Under the pieces are notes generated by a model. The model saw only the letters and a list, made by a program, of their open reading frames with translations. It was not told where the DNA came from and did no database searches. DNA of 64,000 nt from Bacillus sp. EAC (GTDB taxonomy: Bacteria > Bacillota > Bacilli > Bacillales > Bacillaceae_G), in NCBI RefSeq assembly GCF_002156875.1, contig NZ_NCSY01000014.1, positions 124,001 to 188,000 on the forward strand. The letters are read 5' to 3'. Below, piece by piece: positions 16,261 to 27,992 of this stretch (positions are counted from its first letter, which is position 1; each line of letters opens with the position of its first letter). The position numbers were made by a program, and so were the translations under genes.

Positions 16261-17529
16261 TTGAAAGAATTAATGAAAAATAAAGGTTATTTAACATTAA
16301 TGACTGCTCAGGCAATTTCTAGTATAGGCGATTGGTTAAGTATTGTTGCCATCATTACACTTGTCGGATTGAAATGGAATGCTACACCAATCGAAGTATC
16401 ATTTATCATCTTGTGTCTTGCAGTGCCTATGGCGTTATTAGGACCTGTCGCAGGAACTGTAGCTGATCGGTTTAGTAGAAAGACTTTAATGATCTTATCT
16501 GATGTTGTTCGCGCTGGGCTATTTTTATTGCTTGCTTTAGCAGATACATTATGGTTAGTTTATATTTGTTTGTTTACGATTGGGCTGTTTTCTGCTGTTT
16601 TCAATCCGGCAAAAAACGGAAAGCTAAAAGAATTAGTTTCAAATAGCGAAATGAAGAGTGCTATATCTTTAACATCAATGATCGACTCGACTACTAAAGT
16701 ATTGGGTCCAATCATTAGTGGAATATTGGTTGCTGCAGTTGGTACTACACCGGTTTTTTATATCGACTCTGTTACGTTTATCTTGTCAGCGATATTAATT
16801 TGCTTCTTACCTAAAGCTGTTGAACAAATTGCTGCGGAGCCAAGCAAAAAAGAAAAAAAATCATCATTTAAACAAGAATTTTTAGAAGGTATTACTTTTA
16901 TTAAATCGAGTACACAAATATTAGTAGGAATGCTATTTTTAGGATTCAGTCTATTAATCTTACAGCTATCAGACTCTCAAATCATTGTTTTACTTAGAGA
17001 GCTCCCAAACGCATCTCCCGGTTTATTTGGATATATAGTTACAGGATCAGGTGTAGGGATGTTTTTTTCTGGTCTGCTTTTAGCTAAAAAGACAGATTAC
17101 CGTGCCTATACGCTAATGCTTTTAGGGGTTTGCGGAATAGGACTTAGCTTTGGTATCATGGCTGTATTAACTCATTTTAATTTTGATTATTCAATCATTT
17201 GGGGGCCAGTATTAGGGCTAATTGCGGGATTTACTGCTGGATTTGTGTTTGTCCCTTTTCAAGCATCCGTTCAAATAGAAACGCCAGTCCATTTAACAGG
17301 CAGAGTATTTGGCGTTATTAGTAGTGTAACGACAACCGCAACGATTATTGGCCCATTACTAGGAGGTTGGCTCTCAACAATAATAGGTGTCATACCGACG
17401 TTTATCATTACAGCATCACTTTTAGTATTTGTCTCATTAATTGGGTTCTTAACAAAAAATAAAATAGAGCAGGTGAAGAAAGATGTCTCCGAAAGTCAGC
17501 AAGGAGCACCTACAGCAACGTCGAACTAA
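16261..17529 (+). CDS. MFS transporter, efflux type
   Basis: This protein of about 423 residues has around twelve hydrophobic segments. The N-terminal LTLMTAQAISSIGDWLSIVAII and GPVAGTVADRFSRKTLMILSD (MFS loop 2-3 motif) are typical of the macrolide-efflux / enterobactin-exporter branch. The TTG at 16261 is chosen because AAAGGAGG ends ten bases upstream; an earlier in-frame start would run through the operators. The tetR gene overlaps its 3' end by 47 bp, which indicates a two-gene operon for inducible export of an unknown compound. Confidence 0.85.
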   Translation: MKELMKNKGYLTLMTAQAISSIGDWLSIVAIITLVGLKWNATPIEVSFIILCLAVPMALLGPVAGTVADRFSRKTLMILSDVVRAGLFLLLALADTLWLVYICLFTIGLFSAVFNPAKNGKLKELVSNSEMKSAISLTSMIDSTTKVLGPIISGILVAAVGTTPVFYIDSVTFILSAILICFLPKAVEQIAAEPSKKEKKSSFKQEFLEGITFIKSSTQILVGMLFLGFSLLILQLSDSQIIVLLRELPNASPGLFGYIVTGSGVGMFFSGLLLAKKTDYRAYTLMLLGVCGIGLSFGIMAVLTHFNFDYSIIWGPVLGLIAGFTAGFVFVPFQASVQIETPVHLTGRVFGVISSVTTTATIIGPLLGGWLSTIIGVIPTFIITASLLVFVSLIGFLTKNKIEQVKKDVSESQQGAPTATSN

Positions 17530-18100
17530 CATAGTAGAGGCAGCTAAACAAGTATTTATAGAATATGGGTATGAACGGACTACTATGAAACATGTAATGG
17601 ATGCCGCAGATGTTAGTAGAGGGGGATTATATCAATATTTTTCTAATAAAGAAGAATTATATGAAGTAATATTAGATGAAGCATTATCCCGAGTTCTAAA
17701 TGAAACACGTCAGTTATTAGGTGAAAAGGTAGATTCGTATTGGGAATTACTATTGCTTAGAATGTTTGGTGAAGGTCGAGAGCCAGATGATCAGATGGAT
17801 CCATTAGCTTCAAGTAATTTAGAGTTTTTCATTACGGGCAGAAACGACGAGCGTAGAAGGAAATATGGACAAAAGCGATATAGTTATGGTTTGAAACTAT
17901 ATTCAGAAGTAATTGAAGCAGGACAAAAAAATAAAGAATTTAGCAAGAAGTATACTAGTGAAATTATAGCTCGATCCATTGTCTCTTTTTTTGACGGGCT
18001 TGCACTTGACCACGCAATCCTATCAAAGGAAGATCTAAAGATGAAGGAGCAATCTATTATGTTAGTTGAATATTTAAAAATGGCATTGGATGTAAAATAG
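17483..18100 (+). CDS. TetR/AcrR family transcriptional regulator
   Basis: This 205-residue protein has an N-terminal TetR HTH at about residues 15-60: IVEAAKQVFIEYGYERTTMK, then MDAADVSRGGLYQYFSNKEEL. A divergent ligand-binding domain follows. It overlaps the MFS gene and is therefore co-transcribed with it. The pair of matching operators at 16190-16237 implies autoregulation with induction by a transported substrate. A clear terminator follows 69 bp downstream. Confidence 0.9.
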   Translation: MSPKVSKEHLQQRRTNIVEAAKQVFIEYGYERTTMKHVMDAADVSRGGLYQYFSNKEELYEVILDEALSRVLNETRQLLGEKVDSYWELLLLRMFGEGREPDDQMDPLASSNLEFFITGRNDERRRKYGQKRYSYGLKLYSEVIEAGQKNKEFSKKYTSEIIARSIVSFFDGLALDHAILSKEDLKMKEQSIMLVEYLKMALDVK

Positions 18101-18168
18101 AAAGAAAAACTTCGAAAAGTAAAAAACCAAATTCAATTTGGCCCAAACACGTAGTTGGTAAAGACTAA

Positions 18169-18201
18169 GAAGGACTGTTTTGTTTAAACAGTTCTTTTTT
18201 T
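18169..18201 (+). terminator. Terminator of the MFS-TetR operon
   Basis: AAGGACTGTTT at 18170-18180 pairs with AAACAGTTCTT, and a run of T residues follows to about 18201. Confidence 0.85.
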
Positions 18202-18350
18202 ATCTCCTCGCAACAAAGTTTACACAAACAGCCTAAAGTTTTTAAATGAATTTTCATAAATAAAAAACTCAAATAATAAATAACTTAATATAGGATTCCA
18301 ATTAACTATGAACCTAGTTCTAAGTATTCAGTAAGAAGGGATTGAGTGTC

Positions 18351-20579
18351 TTGGAGATTAGAGAGGAACCTAAAAGCTCAGACAAAAAAACTGACCTCAA
18401 TGTAATTTATATTGTTTTGGATGATGTGGGGTACTCAGCATTAGGATGCTTTGGTTCTGAAATTGAAACGCCCTATATTGATTCATTAGCTAAAAATGGC
18501 TTACGCTACAATAACTTTAATGTAACTCCATTGTGCTCTCCAACACGGGCTAGTCTTCTAACAGGTCGTAACTGCCACGCGGTGGGTGTAGGAATAATAA
18601 CCGAAATAGATTGGGGTCCTGAATACCCTAATAAACGAGGAAGAATTTCAGATACTGCTACTACTTTGGCTGAGATATTAAAGATGAATGGAATGGCAAC
18701 ATATATGGTTGGGAAGTGGCATTTGGTTCCTGGTCATGAAGCAGCTTCAAGCGGACCTTTTGATAATTGGCCACTTTCAAAAGGATTTCAACGATATTAT
18801 GGATTCTTATTAGGAATGACTGACCAATATTCACCAGATTTAGTATACGATAATCATCGAGTACCCAGGCCTAATTATTCTAATTATCATTTATCAGAAG
18901 ACCTAATTGATAAAACGCTGGAATTTTTGGCTGATCATATTTCAGTCACACCTGACCGGTCATTCTTTCAATATATAGCTTTTGGCGCACAGCATGCACC
19001 GCATCAAGTACCAAAGGAATTTATTGATAAATATGAAGGAGTTTATGATAAAGGATGGGATCGAATAAGGGAAGAGAGGTTCAAACGACAAAATGAAATG
19101 GGAGTGATTCCACCAAACACAGAGCTCGTTGAACGTAACCCCGGAATTAAGGCGTGGGATGAACTAACAATAAAAGAAAAAGAATTGTTTATCAAGTTTC
19201 AACAAACGTATGCTGGCTTTCTAACTCACACCGATCAGCAAATTGGGAGACTTCTTCATTTCCTAGAATCAAAGAATAAGTTAGATAACACCTTGATTGT
19301 TTTACTTTCTGATAATGGAGGTAGTCAAGAAGGTGGCTGGAATGGTTCCATTAATGATTCCGCATTCTTCAATGGAATCGAAGAAAACGTTGAAACAATG
19401 TATAAATATATTGATGAAATTGGAGGACCTCTCTTAAGGCCAAATTATCCGAAAGGGTGGGCTCAAGTTTGTAATACTCCATTTAAATATTATAAACAAA
19501 ATACTTTTTATGGAGGGACACATGTCCCGCTCATTATTCAATACCCTCAATGTATTCCAGACCGCGGAGGAGTTCGCTCCCAATTTTACCATGCAATCGA
19601 TATTACTCCTACTATACTTGACATCTTAAACATTGATGCACCGCAGGTTTATCAAGGAATTCCACAGATGTCTATTCATGGTGTAAGTATGATGGATTCA
19701 CTTACCGAACCACATATTCCTTCCAATAGAAAAACACAATATTTTGAAATGCTTGGACATCGAGCAATATGGCATGATGGATGGGTTGCTGTAACGTATC
19801 ATAAAACAGGCATCCCTTTTTATAAAGATCAATGGGAGTTGTACAATGTCAACGAAGATTTTTCGCAAAAGTATAATCTAGCAGAAAAATATCCAGGGAA
19901 ATTAAGAGAGCTTCAAGAAATATGGTGGCAAGAAGCTGTAAAATACGATGTACTACCACTAGACGACAATGTGTTTAGAAAAGGGTATAACGGTTTGCAG
20001 GAGGGGAGAACCACTTTTGTATTCTATCCCGGCATGGCTTATTTGCCTACAAGTGTTGCTCCTAATCTAACTCTTACATCTTACTCTATTATTATTACAA
20101 TCTTTCGATGGGACAGTTCAGATGAAGGAGTATTAATAGCGCATGGCAATCATTCAAGTGGATATACATTATATATAAAAGACAATTATTTAGTATATGA
20201 ATATAATTATGTTGGCACTGTCTATAGAGTTGAATCTTCTATCGAAGTTCCTATAGGTTTTTCAACTATCCAATTTGATTTTAATCGAGAAATGATTATT
20301 AAGGGCACGGGAAGACTTTATATAAACGATCAACTTGTTGGTTCAATTTTTATGCCACGTACATTACCTTTTTTAATTTCTGTTGAGGGGTTGGATATAG
20401 GAAGGGACAGATTAACATCAGTAAGCTTTAACTATCCAGTGCCAGAATTTCCGTTTAGTGGGCAAATAGAGAAAGCAATCATACAACTTTATGAAGAACG
20501 AGAGCCAGAGAATTTTTTTGAAAGTGAAAGAAAAGATTCGATTACGATTAATATTAATGGAACGATTATTTTACGTTAA
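18351..20579 (+). CDS. Arylsulfatase-type S1 sulfatase with C-terminal beta-sandwich
   Basis: This protein of about 742 residues is of the alkaline-phosphatase superfamily. VIYIVLDDVGYSALGCFG carries the metal-binding Asp pair. LCSPTRASLLTGR is the sulfatase signature, whose Cys must be converted to formylglycine; MVGKWHLVPG and LIVLLSDNGG supply further active-site residues. The last 180 residues or so (from about FVFYPGMAYLP) look like a concanavalin/LamG-type domain. No signal peptide is visible, so it appears cytoplasmic, which is unusual for this class. Start is uncertain: TTG 18351 has AGAAGGG ten bases upstream, and TTG 18342 is too close to it. No maturase gene is in the window. Confidence 0.87.
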   Translation: MEIREEPKSSDKKTDLNVIYIVLDDVGYSALGCFGSEIETPYIDSLAKNGLRYNNFNVTPLCSPTRASLLTGRNCHAVGVGIITEIDWGPEYPNKRGRISDTATTLAEILKMNGMATYMVGKWHLVPGHEAASSGPFDNWPLSKGFQRYYGFLLGMTDQYSPDLVYDNHRVPRPNYSNYHLSEDLIDKTLEFLADHISVTPDRSFFQYIAFGAQHAPHQVPKEFIDKYEGVYDKGWDRIREERFKRQNEMGVIPPNTELVERNPGIKAWDELTIKEKELFIKFQQTYAGFLTHTDQQIGRLLHFLESKNKLDNTLIVLLSDNGGSQEGGWNGSINDSAFFNGIEENVETMYKYIDEIGGPLLRPNYPKGWAQVCNTPFKYYKQNTFYGGTHVPLIIQYPQCIPDRGGVRSQFYHAIDITPTILDILNIDAPQVYQGIPQMSIHGVSMMDSLTEPHIPSNRKTQYFEMLGHRAIWHDGWVAVTYHKTGIPFYKDQWELYNVNEDFSQKYNLAEKYPGKLRELQEIWWQEAVKYDVLPLDDNVFRKGYNGLQEGRTTFVFYPGMAYLPTSVAPNLTLTSYSIIITIFRWDSSDEGVLIAHGNHSSGYTLYIKDNYLVYEYNYVGTVYRVESSIEVPIGFSTIQFDFNREMIIKGTGRLYINDQLVGSIFMPRTLPFLISVEGLDIGRDRLTSVSFNYPVPEFPFSGQIEKAIIQLYEEREPENFFESERKDSITININGTIILR

Positions 20580-20710
20580 TTGAATTGTGGTCATTAATAA
20601 CAGCTTTAATTGGATCAGAAAGCAACTCGAATTATATTTAATGAATTGTTAAACTTTATAAGGAACGAAAATTTTAAAAATGTAGTCATAAAGGTAAAAT
20701 TTTGATTGAA

Positions 20711-20748
20711 ACAAAGCCGATTTCTATTATAGAAGTCGGCTTTGTCTT
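20711..20748 (+). terminator. Terminator of the sulfatase gene
   Basis: ACAAAGCCGA at 20711-20720 pairs with TCGGCTTTGT at 20736-20745. The T-rich tail is short. The hairpin may also act for the convergent protease gene. Confidence 0.8.
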
Positions 20749-20797
20749 TATGGACTAGATGGTGATAAAAATTATATAAATGTTACAAATAAATTGT

Positions 20798-23065
<2,268 letters not shown>

Positions 23066-23150
23066 CTTGTTCAACTAACGCATGCGTTAGTTGAAAATCG
23101 AAGACTGCTTCTGTAGTCTTTTTTTAATTGGACTAGCGGACAGGTTAGTT
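23066..23150 (+). repeat. Palindrome-terminator repeat, near-consensus copy
   Basis: The head is a perfect 26-bp palindrome at 23070-23095, with half-site TTCAACTAACGCA. It is followed by AAGACTGCTTCTGTAGTCTT (stem-loop) and a T-run, then ATTGGACTAGCGGACAGG. It has the same order as the copy at 24632-24723 and flanks the flavin monooxygenase gene on its left. Confidence 0.85.
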
Positions 23151-23268
23151 CTGTGGATCTGTATCGGAGTGAATTTGAAGGGATTAGGTTAAGTACATAA
23201 GTAAAAAAGCCATGAATATACTGTTGTTATGTTGTTTAACTTTAATTGGATGGAGTGATTAAGCAAGT

Positions 23269-24465
23269 ATGAAGCAAACGATGCGTGTTCTTATTTCCGG
23301 TGCGAGTATTGCTGGTCCAGCACTAGCCCACTGGCTTCAAAGTTTTGGTTTTGACGTAACGGTAATAGAACGTGCGCCCACATTGCGCTCAGGTGGATAT
23401 GGTGTTGATATTCGTGGAGCTGCCGTTTCAGTGCTTAAACGGATGGGTATTCTTGAGCAAGTTCGTGCAGCAGATACTCGTATGAATGGTGTTTACTTCG
23501 TGAACAAAAAAGGTAAGATTCAAGGTCAAATAAGCGAAGCAAGTCTAGGTAATCAAGAGGGACTGGACATTGAAATTTTGCGGGAGGATCTTAGTAACAT
23601 TTTGTACGATTTGACCAAAGATAGGGTTGAATACATTTGGGGAGATTCAATTACATCAATACATGAGACTAAAACAGGGGTAGAAGTCCAATTTACCTAT
23701 GGAAAGCCACAGACTTTTGATTTGATCATTGGTGCGGATGGGCTCCATTCAAATGTGCGTACCTTGACTTTTGGTGACGAAGAACAGTTTAAACGTACTC
23801 TTGGCTGTTATATCTCAATTTTCAATCTTAACAATTACCTTAACCTCGACCACTGCCAGATGCTTTATACTATCCCAGGTAAAACTGTTGGCATGTATAG
23901 TGCACGTGATAACACTGAGGCAAAGGGCATGTTCTTGTTCCAATCAGAAACACTTAAGTACGACCGCTATAATCTGGAAGAACAAAAGAATCTTATTAAT
24001 GTTACTTTTGAAGAAATTACTGGTTGGGAAACCTCGAGACTACTCAAAAATTTGAAAGAAGCTACAGATTTTTATTTTGATGAAATTTGTCAGATTCACA
24101 TGCCGACATGGTCAAAAGGTCGGGTGACATTGGTAGGTGATGCAGCATATTGTCCATCACCCCTTTCGGGTCAAGGCACTAGTCTGGCGCTTGTCGGAGC
24201 TTATGTACTGGCAGGTGAACTCAAAGCTACTTATGGTGATTACACCAAGTCTTTTGTTTCCTATGAACAAGAGATGAGAAATTTTGTTGAGAAAAATCAA
24301 AAAATAGGACTATTAACTGCTGGAGGTATGATTGAAAAATCAAACTTCAAAATTTTACTGCGCAATTTAATGATAAGATTCCCCATCATTATGAGCGTAA
24401 TGTTTAAGATGATTACGAAAATGATAGCTAAAGCTGCCAATGAGATTGAACTAAAAGATTATTAA
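23269..24465 (+). CDS. FAD-dependent monooxygenase (group A flavin hydroxylase)
   Basis: This 398-residue protein starts RVLISGASIAGPALAHWL, the Rossmann GxGxxG region (here G-A-S-I-A-G). It has the middle motif DLIIGADGLHSNVR and the FAD ribityl-binding segment RVTLVGDAAYCPSPLSGQG. The layout matches TetX/PHBH-like aromatic or antibiotic hydroxylases. The substrate cannot be deduced. It stands alone between two copies of the palindrome-terminator repeat, so it may have arrived as an accessory gene. GGAG about 16 bp before the ATG is a weak ribosome site. Confidence 0.85.
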   Translation: MKQTMRVLISGASIAGPALAHWLQSFGFDVTVIERAPTLRSGGYGVDIRGAAVSVLKRMGILEQVRAADTRMNGVYFVNKKGKIQGQISEASLGNQEGLDIEILREDLSNILYDLTKDRVEYIWGDSITSIHETKTGVEVQFTYGKPQTFDLIIGADGLHSNVRTLTFGDEEQFKRTLGCYISIFNLNNYLNLDHCQMLYTIPGKTVGMYSARDNTEAKGMFLFQSETLKYDRYNLEEQKNLINVTFEEITGWETSRLLKNLKEATDFYFDEICQIHMPTWSKGRVTLVGDAAYCPSPLSGQGTSLALVGAYVLAGELKATYGDYTKSFVSYEQEMRNFVEKNQKIGLLTAGGMIEKSNFKILLRNLMIRFPIIMSVMFKMITKMIAKAANEIELKDY

Positions 24466-24631
24466 TCTAATAGGTTTGAGTTCGTGGAGAAATTCTCTGT
24501 TATAAAGTTATTCTATGTGAAATATATTTTAGTTTATTTCTAAAGTTGAATATGACAACTATTCTTGGAGACGAAATACTATGGCTTAGAAGAAGGTAAT
24601 TCGCTTGAAATATAAAATGAATAAATATAAA

Positions 24632-24723
24632 CTTATTCAACTAACGCATGCGTTAGTTGAAGATCGTGAGCCACAGATGTGGTTCATTTTTTATTGAAGT
24701 AACTAGCAGGTTTGTTGAATAAG
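24632..24723 (+). repeat. Palindrome-terminator repeat, intact type copy
   Basis: This 92-bp element begins CTTATTCAAC and ends GTTGAATAAG, a perfect 10-bp terminal inverted repeat. The head is a 26-bp palindrome at 24636-24661. A hairpin GAGCCACA-GAT-GTGGTTC then leads into ATTTTTTATT, and the tail reads GAAGTAACTAGCAGG. It lies after the monooxygenase gene and can act as its terminator. Confidence 0.85.
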
Positions 24724-24907
24724 AGAAAACTAATTTGTCCATTAATTAGTTAACTAGAATTAATTATTGATTATTTGAATTAAATAATTTTACAATACAA
24801 AACATAAGCTAACATAACATATTATCTATTATTAAATTACATGTTTCTTTACATAAAAATATATTCATTATGATATTCTGCGAATTAAAAAAGAGAGGAG
24901 TTTGCAA

Positions 24908-25555
24908 TTGCGGGAATCTCAATTTTCAGATAACCACCATTTTAAAGTTCCACGGGGAGCATTCTTATTTACAGTACTAATCATTGGTACGCTACTTAGT
25001 ATTATTTCGGAAAAATTAACACTAGGTCCCAGTTGGACAATAGTTACTGTCGTAATCATTCTACTTGTACCAATGGTAATAAGTATAGTTCGCGGACATC
25101 ATGGATGGACCCGTATTTTGTCCATTGGTATAATTGGAGTAATAACGATAGGCTTAGTCAGCAGTGTGTCATTTTTGATTTATGCATTGTTCCACCATAC
25201 TGCTAGTGCAGCGAGTTTATTCCGGAGTGCAGGGTTGCTTTGGATTATCAATATTGGGGTTTTTGCAGTATGGTATTGGGAAATAGACGCAGGAGGTCCA
25301 TTAAAGAGACATAGTGGAAAAAGTGAACCAATCGATTTTTTATTTCCTCAAATGACCTTCGAAATCCCTGGATGGGAAAAATGGACGCCGTCATTCTTTG
25401 ATTATTTATATCTTGCTTTCAATACAAATACAGCATTCAGTCCAACCGATACGATGGTTATTTCCAAAAGGGCTAAGATTTTTATGATGATTCAATCATC
25501 TATCTCACTTCTAATAGTAGCTGTTTTAGCTGCACGGGCAATAAATATAGCCTGA
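24908..25555 (+). CDS. Multi-pass membrane protein with pore-like C-terminal hairpin
   Basis: This protein of about 215 residues has five or so hydrophobic segments. The last part, SFFDYLYLAFNTNTAFSPTDTMVISKRAKIFMMIQS, has the layout of the pore loop and inner helix of two-TM ion channels, but the usual T-V-G-Y-G-D filter is replaced by T-A-F-S-P-T-D-T. Related proteins of unknown function exist in actinobacteria, as far as I recall. Function is not established. TTG 24908 is chosen because GAGGAG ends seven bases upstream. It is flanked on both sides by palindrome-terminator repeats. Confidence 0.7.
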   Translation: MRESQFSDNHHFKVPRGAFLFTVLIIGTLLSIISEKLTLGPSWTIVTVVIILLVPMVISIVRGHHGWTRILSIGIIGVITIGLVSSVSFLIYALFHHTASAASLFRSAGLLWIINIGVFAVWYWEIDAGGPLKRHSGKSEPIDFLFPQMTFEIPGWEKWTPSFFDYLYLAFNTNTAFSPTDTMVISKRAKIFMMIQSSISLLIVAVLAARAINIA

Positions 25556-25585
25556 TACAACAATTTTCCTTACTTTGGCAATTTT

Positions 25586-25680
25586 GTAACAAACGCATTC
25601 GTTAGTTCAATAACGATTTTTAGAGTCGATTTCAAAAAAGGAAGTCGGCTTTTTTGATTTAACTAAACAAAAAGCTATCA
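25586..25680 (+). repeat. Palindrome-terminator repeat, diverged copy
   Basis: AACAAACGCATTCGTTAGTT at about 25589-25608 is the head, followed by GAGTCGATTTC / GGAAGTCGGC, which pair as a hairpin before TTTTTTG. It lies 30 bp after the membrane protein gene and probably terminates it. Confidence 0.7.
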
Positions 25681-25803
25681 AAAGTTATCCAATTTCAGGC
25701 GAGCTTTAGTGTGAATATACTGATGGTTAAGATGATAAAATAGAAGGTTGTTCACACAAATCTCAATTATATAGATTGTAATAAAATAAATCGGATCAAG
25801 TGT

Positions 25804-26712
25804 TTAACTTAAATGACAATGCAATTCAGTTTTAAGAAATTTGATTAGATGTTCCTCAATTTTAGAAGTTTGTTTTTTCTTTGGCCGGATTAACCCGAGA
25901 GCAACATTTATTGGTTCATAATCAGTTATATCTACTTCAGCAATTTTGCCTTCTAATAGATAAGTATTATTTTTCATAGCAAAATCTGGAGCAAAGCCTA
26001 TACTAAAACCACTTGAGATTATTCTTGTTAGTTCGCTAATGTTGTTTGATGAAAATAAAATATTCAATATTCCAAATGTAAGTTGAAAATTATTAATAAA
26101 ATACTTTGTATAATCACCGTTATATAGGACTACCGATTGTTTAAGGATTTCGTTAGTAGTTATCGTTTTCGTATTGGCAAAAGGTGAGTCACTACTTACA
26201 TAGACTTTCATTTTTCCTTCAAGGATTACATCGATATCTAAATCCACATAATTTTTTATATTTTCTCCATAGATGCAAATAACTCCAATATCTGCTAAAT
26301 TCTTTTGAACAATTTCAAGGGTATGCTCTGTTGCATTTTCTTCAACTTCGAAATTTGAATTCGAATGTAGTTTTTTAAATTCCCTTAAAGGTTTTAATAA
26401 ATAAGTTATTAAAGTTGGAATTGTAGATACTCGTAGTTTATTTGAATGAATATCTGCACTTTTGCGAGCTCTCTCAACTAATTCTTCATATTTCAGCAAT
26501 ACTTCAATTGATTTTTTAACAATTTCTGATCCAACTTCTGTTAAAGTAACCCCAAAACGAGAACGTTTGAATATTTTGACCTTTAGCTCTTCTTCTATTT
26601 GTGTAATAGTCTGGCTAACTCCTGATTGACTTAAATGAAGATTTTTACCAGCAGTGGAAACAGAACCTGTTTTAGCAACTTCAACAAGTATCTCTAATTT
26701 TTGTATGCGCAT
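25804..26712 (-). CDS. LysR family transcriptional regulator
   Basis: This 302-residue protein has an N-terminal HTH (VAKTGSVSTAGKNLHLSQSG) and the LysR effector domain from about residue 90 (KLRVSTIPTLITYLLKPL). GGTGG precedes the ATG by a few bases. No divergent partner gene lies within 460 bp, so its target is unclear; the neighbours on each side are separately transcribed. Confidence 0.88.
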   Translation of the reverse strand: MRIQKLEILVEVAKTGSVSTAGKNLHLSQSGVSQTITQIEEELKVKIFKRSRFGVTLTEVGSEIVKKSIEVLLKYEELVERARKSADIHSNKLRVSTIPTLITYLLKPLREFKKLHSNSNFEVEENATEHTLEIVQKNLADIGVICIYGENIKNYVDLDIDVILEGKMKVYVSSDSPFANTKTITTNEILKQSVVLYNGDYTKYFINNFQLTFGILNILFSSNNISELTRIISSGFSIGFAPDFAMKNNTYLLEGKIAEVDITDYEPINVALGLIRPKKKQTSKIEEHLIKFLKTELHCHLS

Positions 26713-27180
26713 ATTATATCCACCTTTTTACTTAAATCTCAAAGAATTAAAGTATACAAGTTTATGGTATTAACTTTATTTTAACTTAAGCCTTTATTAT
26801 CAGTAAATTGGGGGAATTATTTACTAGATCATGTGTTTTTTTTGAGAGATAGTTTACAAAACTACAAGATTCTTATCAAATTTATAGTGAAATGTTAAAT
26901 AATATCGTGAAAATAAGAAGTAAACTGAAAATGAATAGAAAAAATGATTTAAAGACTTGGGGGAATTAGCCAGTAAGAGATGGATGGTTGACAATTTGAT
27001 TTGACAGGGGAAAGTCCAAAATTAGACCTATTTCTTATTGAACTAACGTATGTGTGTCTGGTAATGAAAAAGGAACTTATCAGTTGTATTACGGAATGGT
27101 TAATTTTGTGATAAAAGCTTCAAGTTTTTCACCACACATGGTAGAATTTTGACATTCTCAGTTTTGGGAGAGTGGTTAGA
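26713..27180. other. Intergenic region with a fragment of the palindromic repeat
   Basis: CTTATTGAACTAACGTATGTG at 27034-27054 (shown here as its first 20 bases: CTTATTGAACTAACGTATGT) matches only the head of the palindrome-terminator repeat. No hairpin or T-run follows, so this is a decayed copy. The rest is AT-rich without a gene. Confidence 0.4.
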
Positions 27181-27768
27181 TTGAATAATTTTCAAGGGAA
27201 TTCACGTGTAACGTCAAGAGCGAAAAGAAAAAAAACTAAAATTATTTTATACGGATCAATTGTAATCGTACTAATACTTATTGCATTTGTGTCGTTTTCG
27301 ATTTATTCGTCGGGAGATAACAAGGCTGCATCCGAAAAAAGTGTTCATGCCTCAGTTGCGAAAAAAAGTTCAACAATCAATGAATCAAATGAAGGGTCGT
27401 CGTCCCAAAATCAAACTCAAAATGATCAAACGAATAGTGATACAGCATCAGCTGGTAATTCATCCTCATCTGATAGCTCGGAGTCAAGTTCAACAATTGC
27501 TCCGGAAACACCTGCACAAACGGGGTTGGAACATATTACAAGCTATGATTCAAGTTCTCAAGATTGGCAGGAGATGCTGCAAACAATTTCTTCTGCAACT
27601 GGAATAGATCAAAGTAATATGACTGTATGGTATTTGGGGAGCGATAAAAGCAACCCAGGCGGCTCAGTCGGGACTGTTTCAGCAAAAGCAAAAGACTCGC
27701 AAAAATATCGTGTGTATCTCCAATGGAATGGCTCAGGTTATATAGCAACAAAAGTTGAACCTGCCTAA
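27181..27768 (+). CDS. YrrS family protein (DUF1510)
   Basis: This 195-residue protein has a basic cytoplasmic N-terminus, one membrane anchor (about residues 21-41), a long Ser/Gln/Asn-rich linker, and a C-terminal YrrS/DUF1510 domain: SSQDWQEMLQTISSATGID, MTVWYLG and KYRVYLQWNGSGY. In Bacillus subtilis yrrS lies next to a penicillin-binding protein gene; here it is isolated. I chose TTG 27181 because GGGAG lies ten bases upstream, while GTG 27172 overlaps that site. Function is probably linked to the cell envelope but is not established. Confidence 0.8.
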   Translation: MNNFQGNSRVTSRAKRKKTKIILYGSIVIVLILIAFVSFSIYSSGDNKAASEKSVHASVAKKSSTINESNEGSSSQNQTQNDQTNSDTASAGNSSSSDSSESSSTIAPETPAQTGLEHITSYDSSSQDWQEMLQTISSATGIDQSNMTVWYLGSDKSNPGGSVGTVSAKAKDSQKYRVYLQWNGSGYIATKVEPA

Positions 27769-27807
27769 TAAAAAGGTAAATAGGATGATACTAAAGTACA
27801 TCATCAG

Positions 27808-27838
27808 GCTGTCGAGAAATAATCGACAGCTTATTTTT
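27808..27838 (+). terminator. Terminator of the yrrS-like gene
   Basis: GCTGTCGA at 27808-27815 pairs with TCGACAGC at 27823-27830, followed by TTATTTTT. Confidence 0.8.
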
Positions 27839-27951
27839 AGTCGATTATTCATTAAGTCGATCTTTTTTATTGGGCTAAAGGGCAGGAAAGTTTAAGTATA
27901 TTTCTACACAAAATTAACTATATACCCAGAAAACTTCTGAATAAAATAAGA

Positions 27952-27989
27952 TAAAAAAAATGCATTAATCAATAAACGGATTAATGCAT
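27952..27989 (-). terminator. Terminator of the AraC gene
   Basis: ATGCATTAATC at 27960-27970 pairs with GATTAATGCAT at about 27979-27989. The preceding A-run forms the U tail on the minus strand, directly after the AraC stop. Confidence 0.85.
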
Positions 27990-27992
27990 TCA

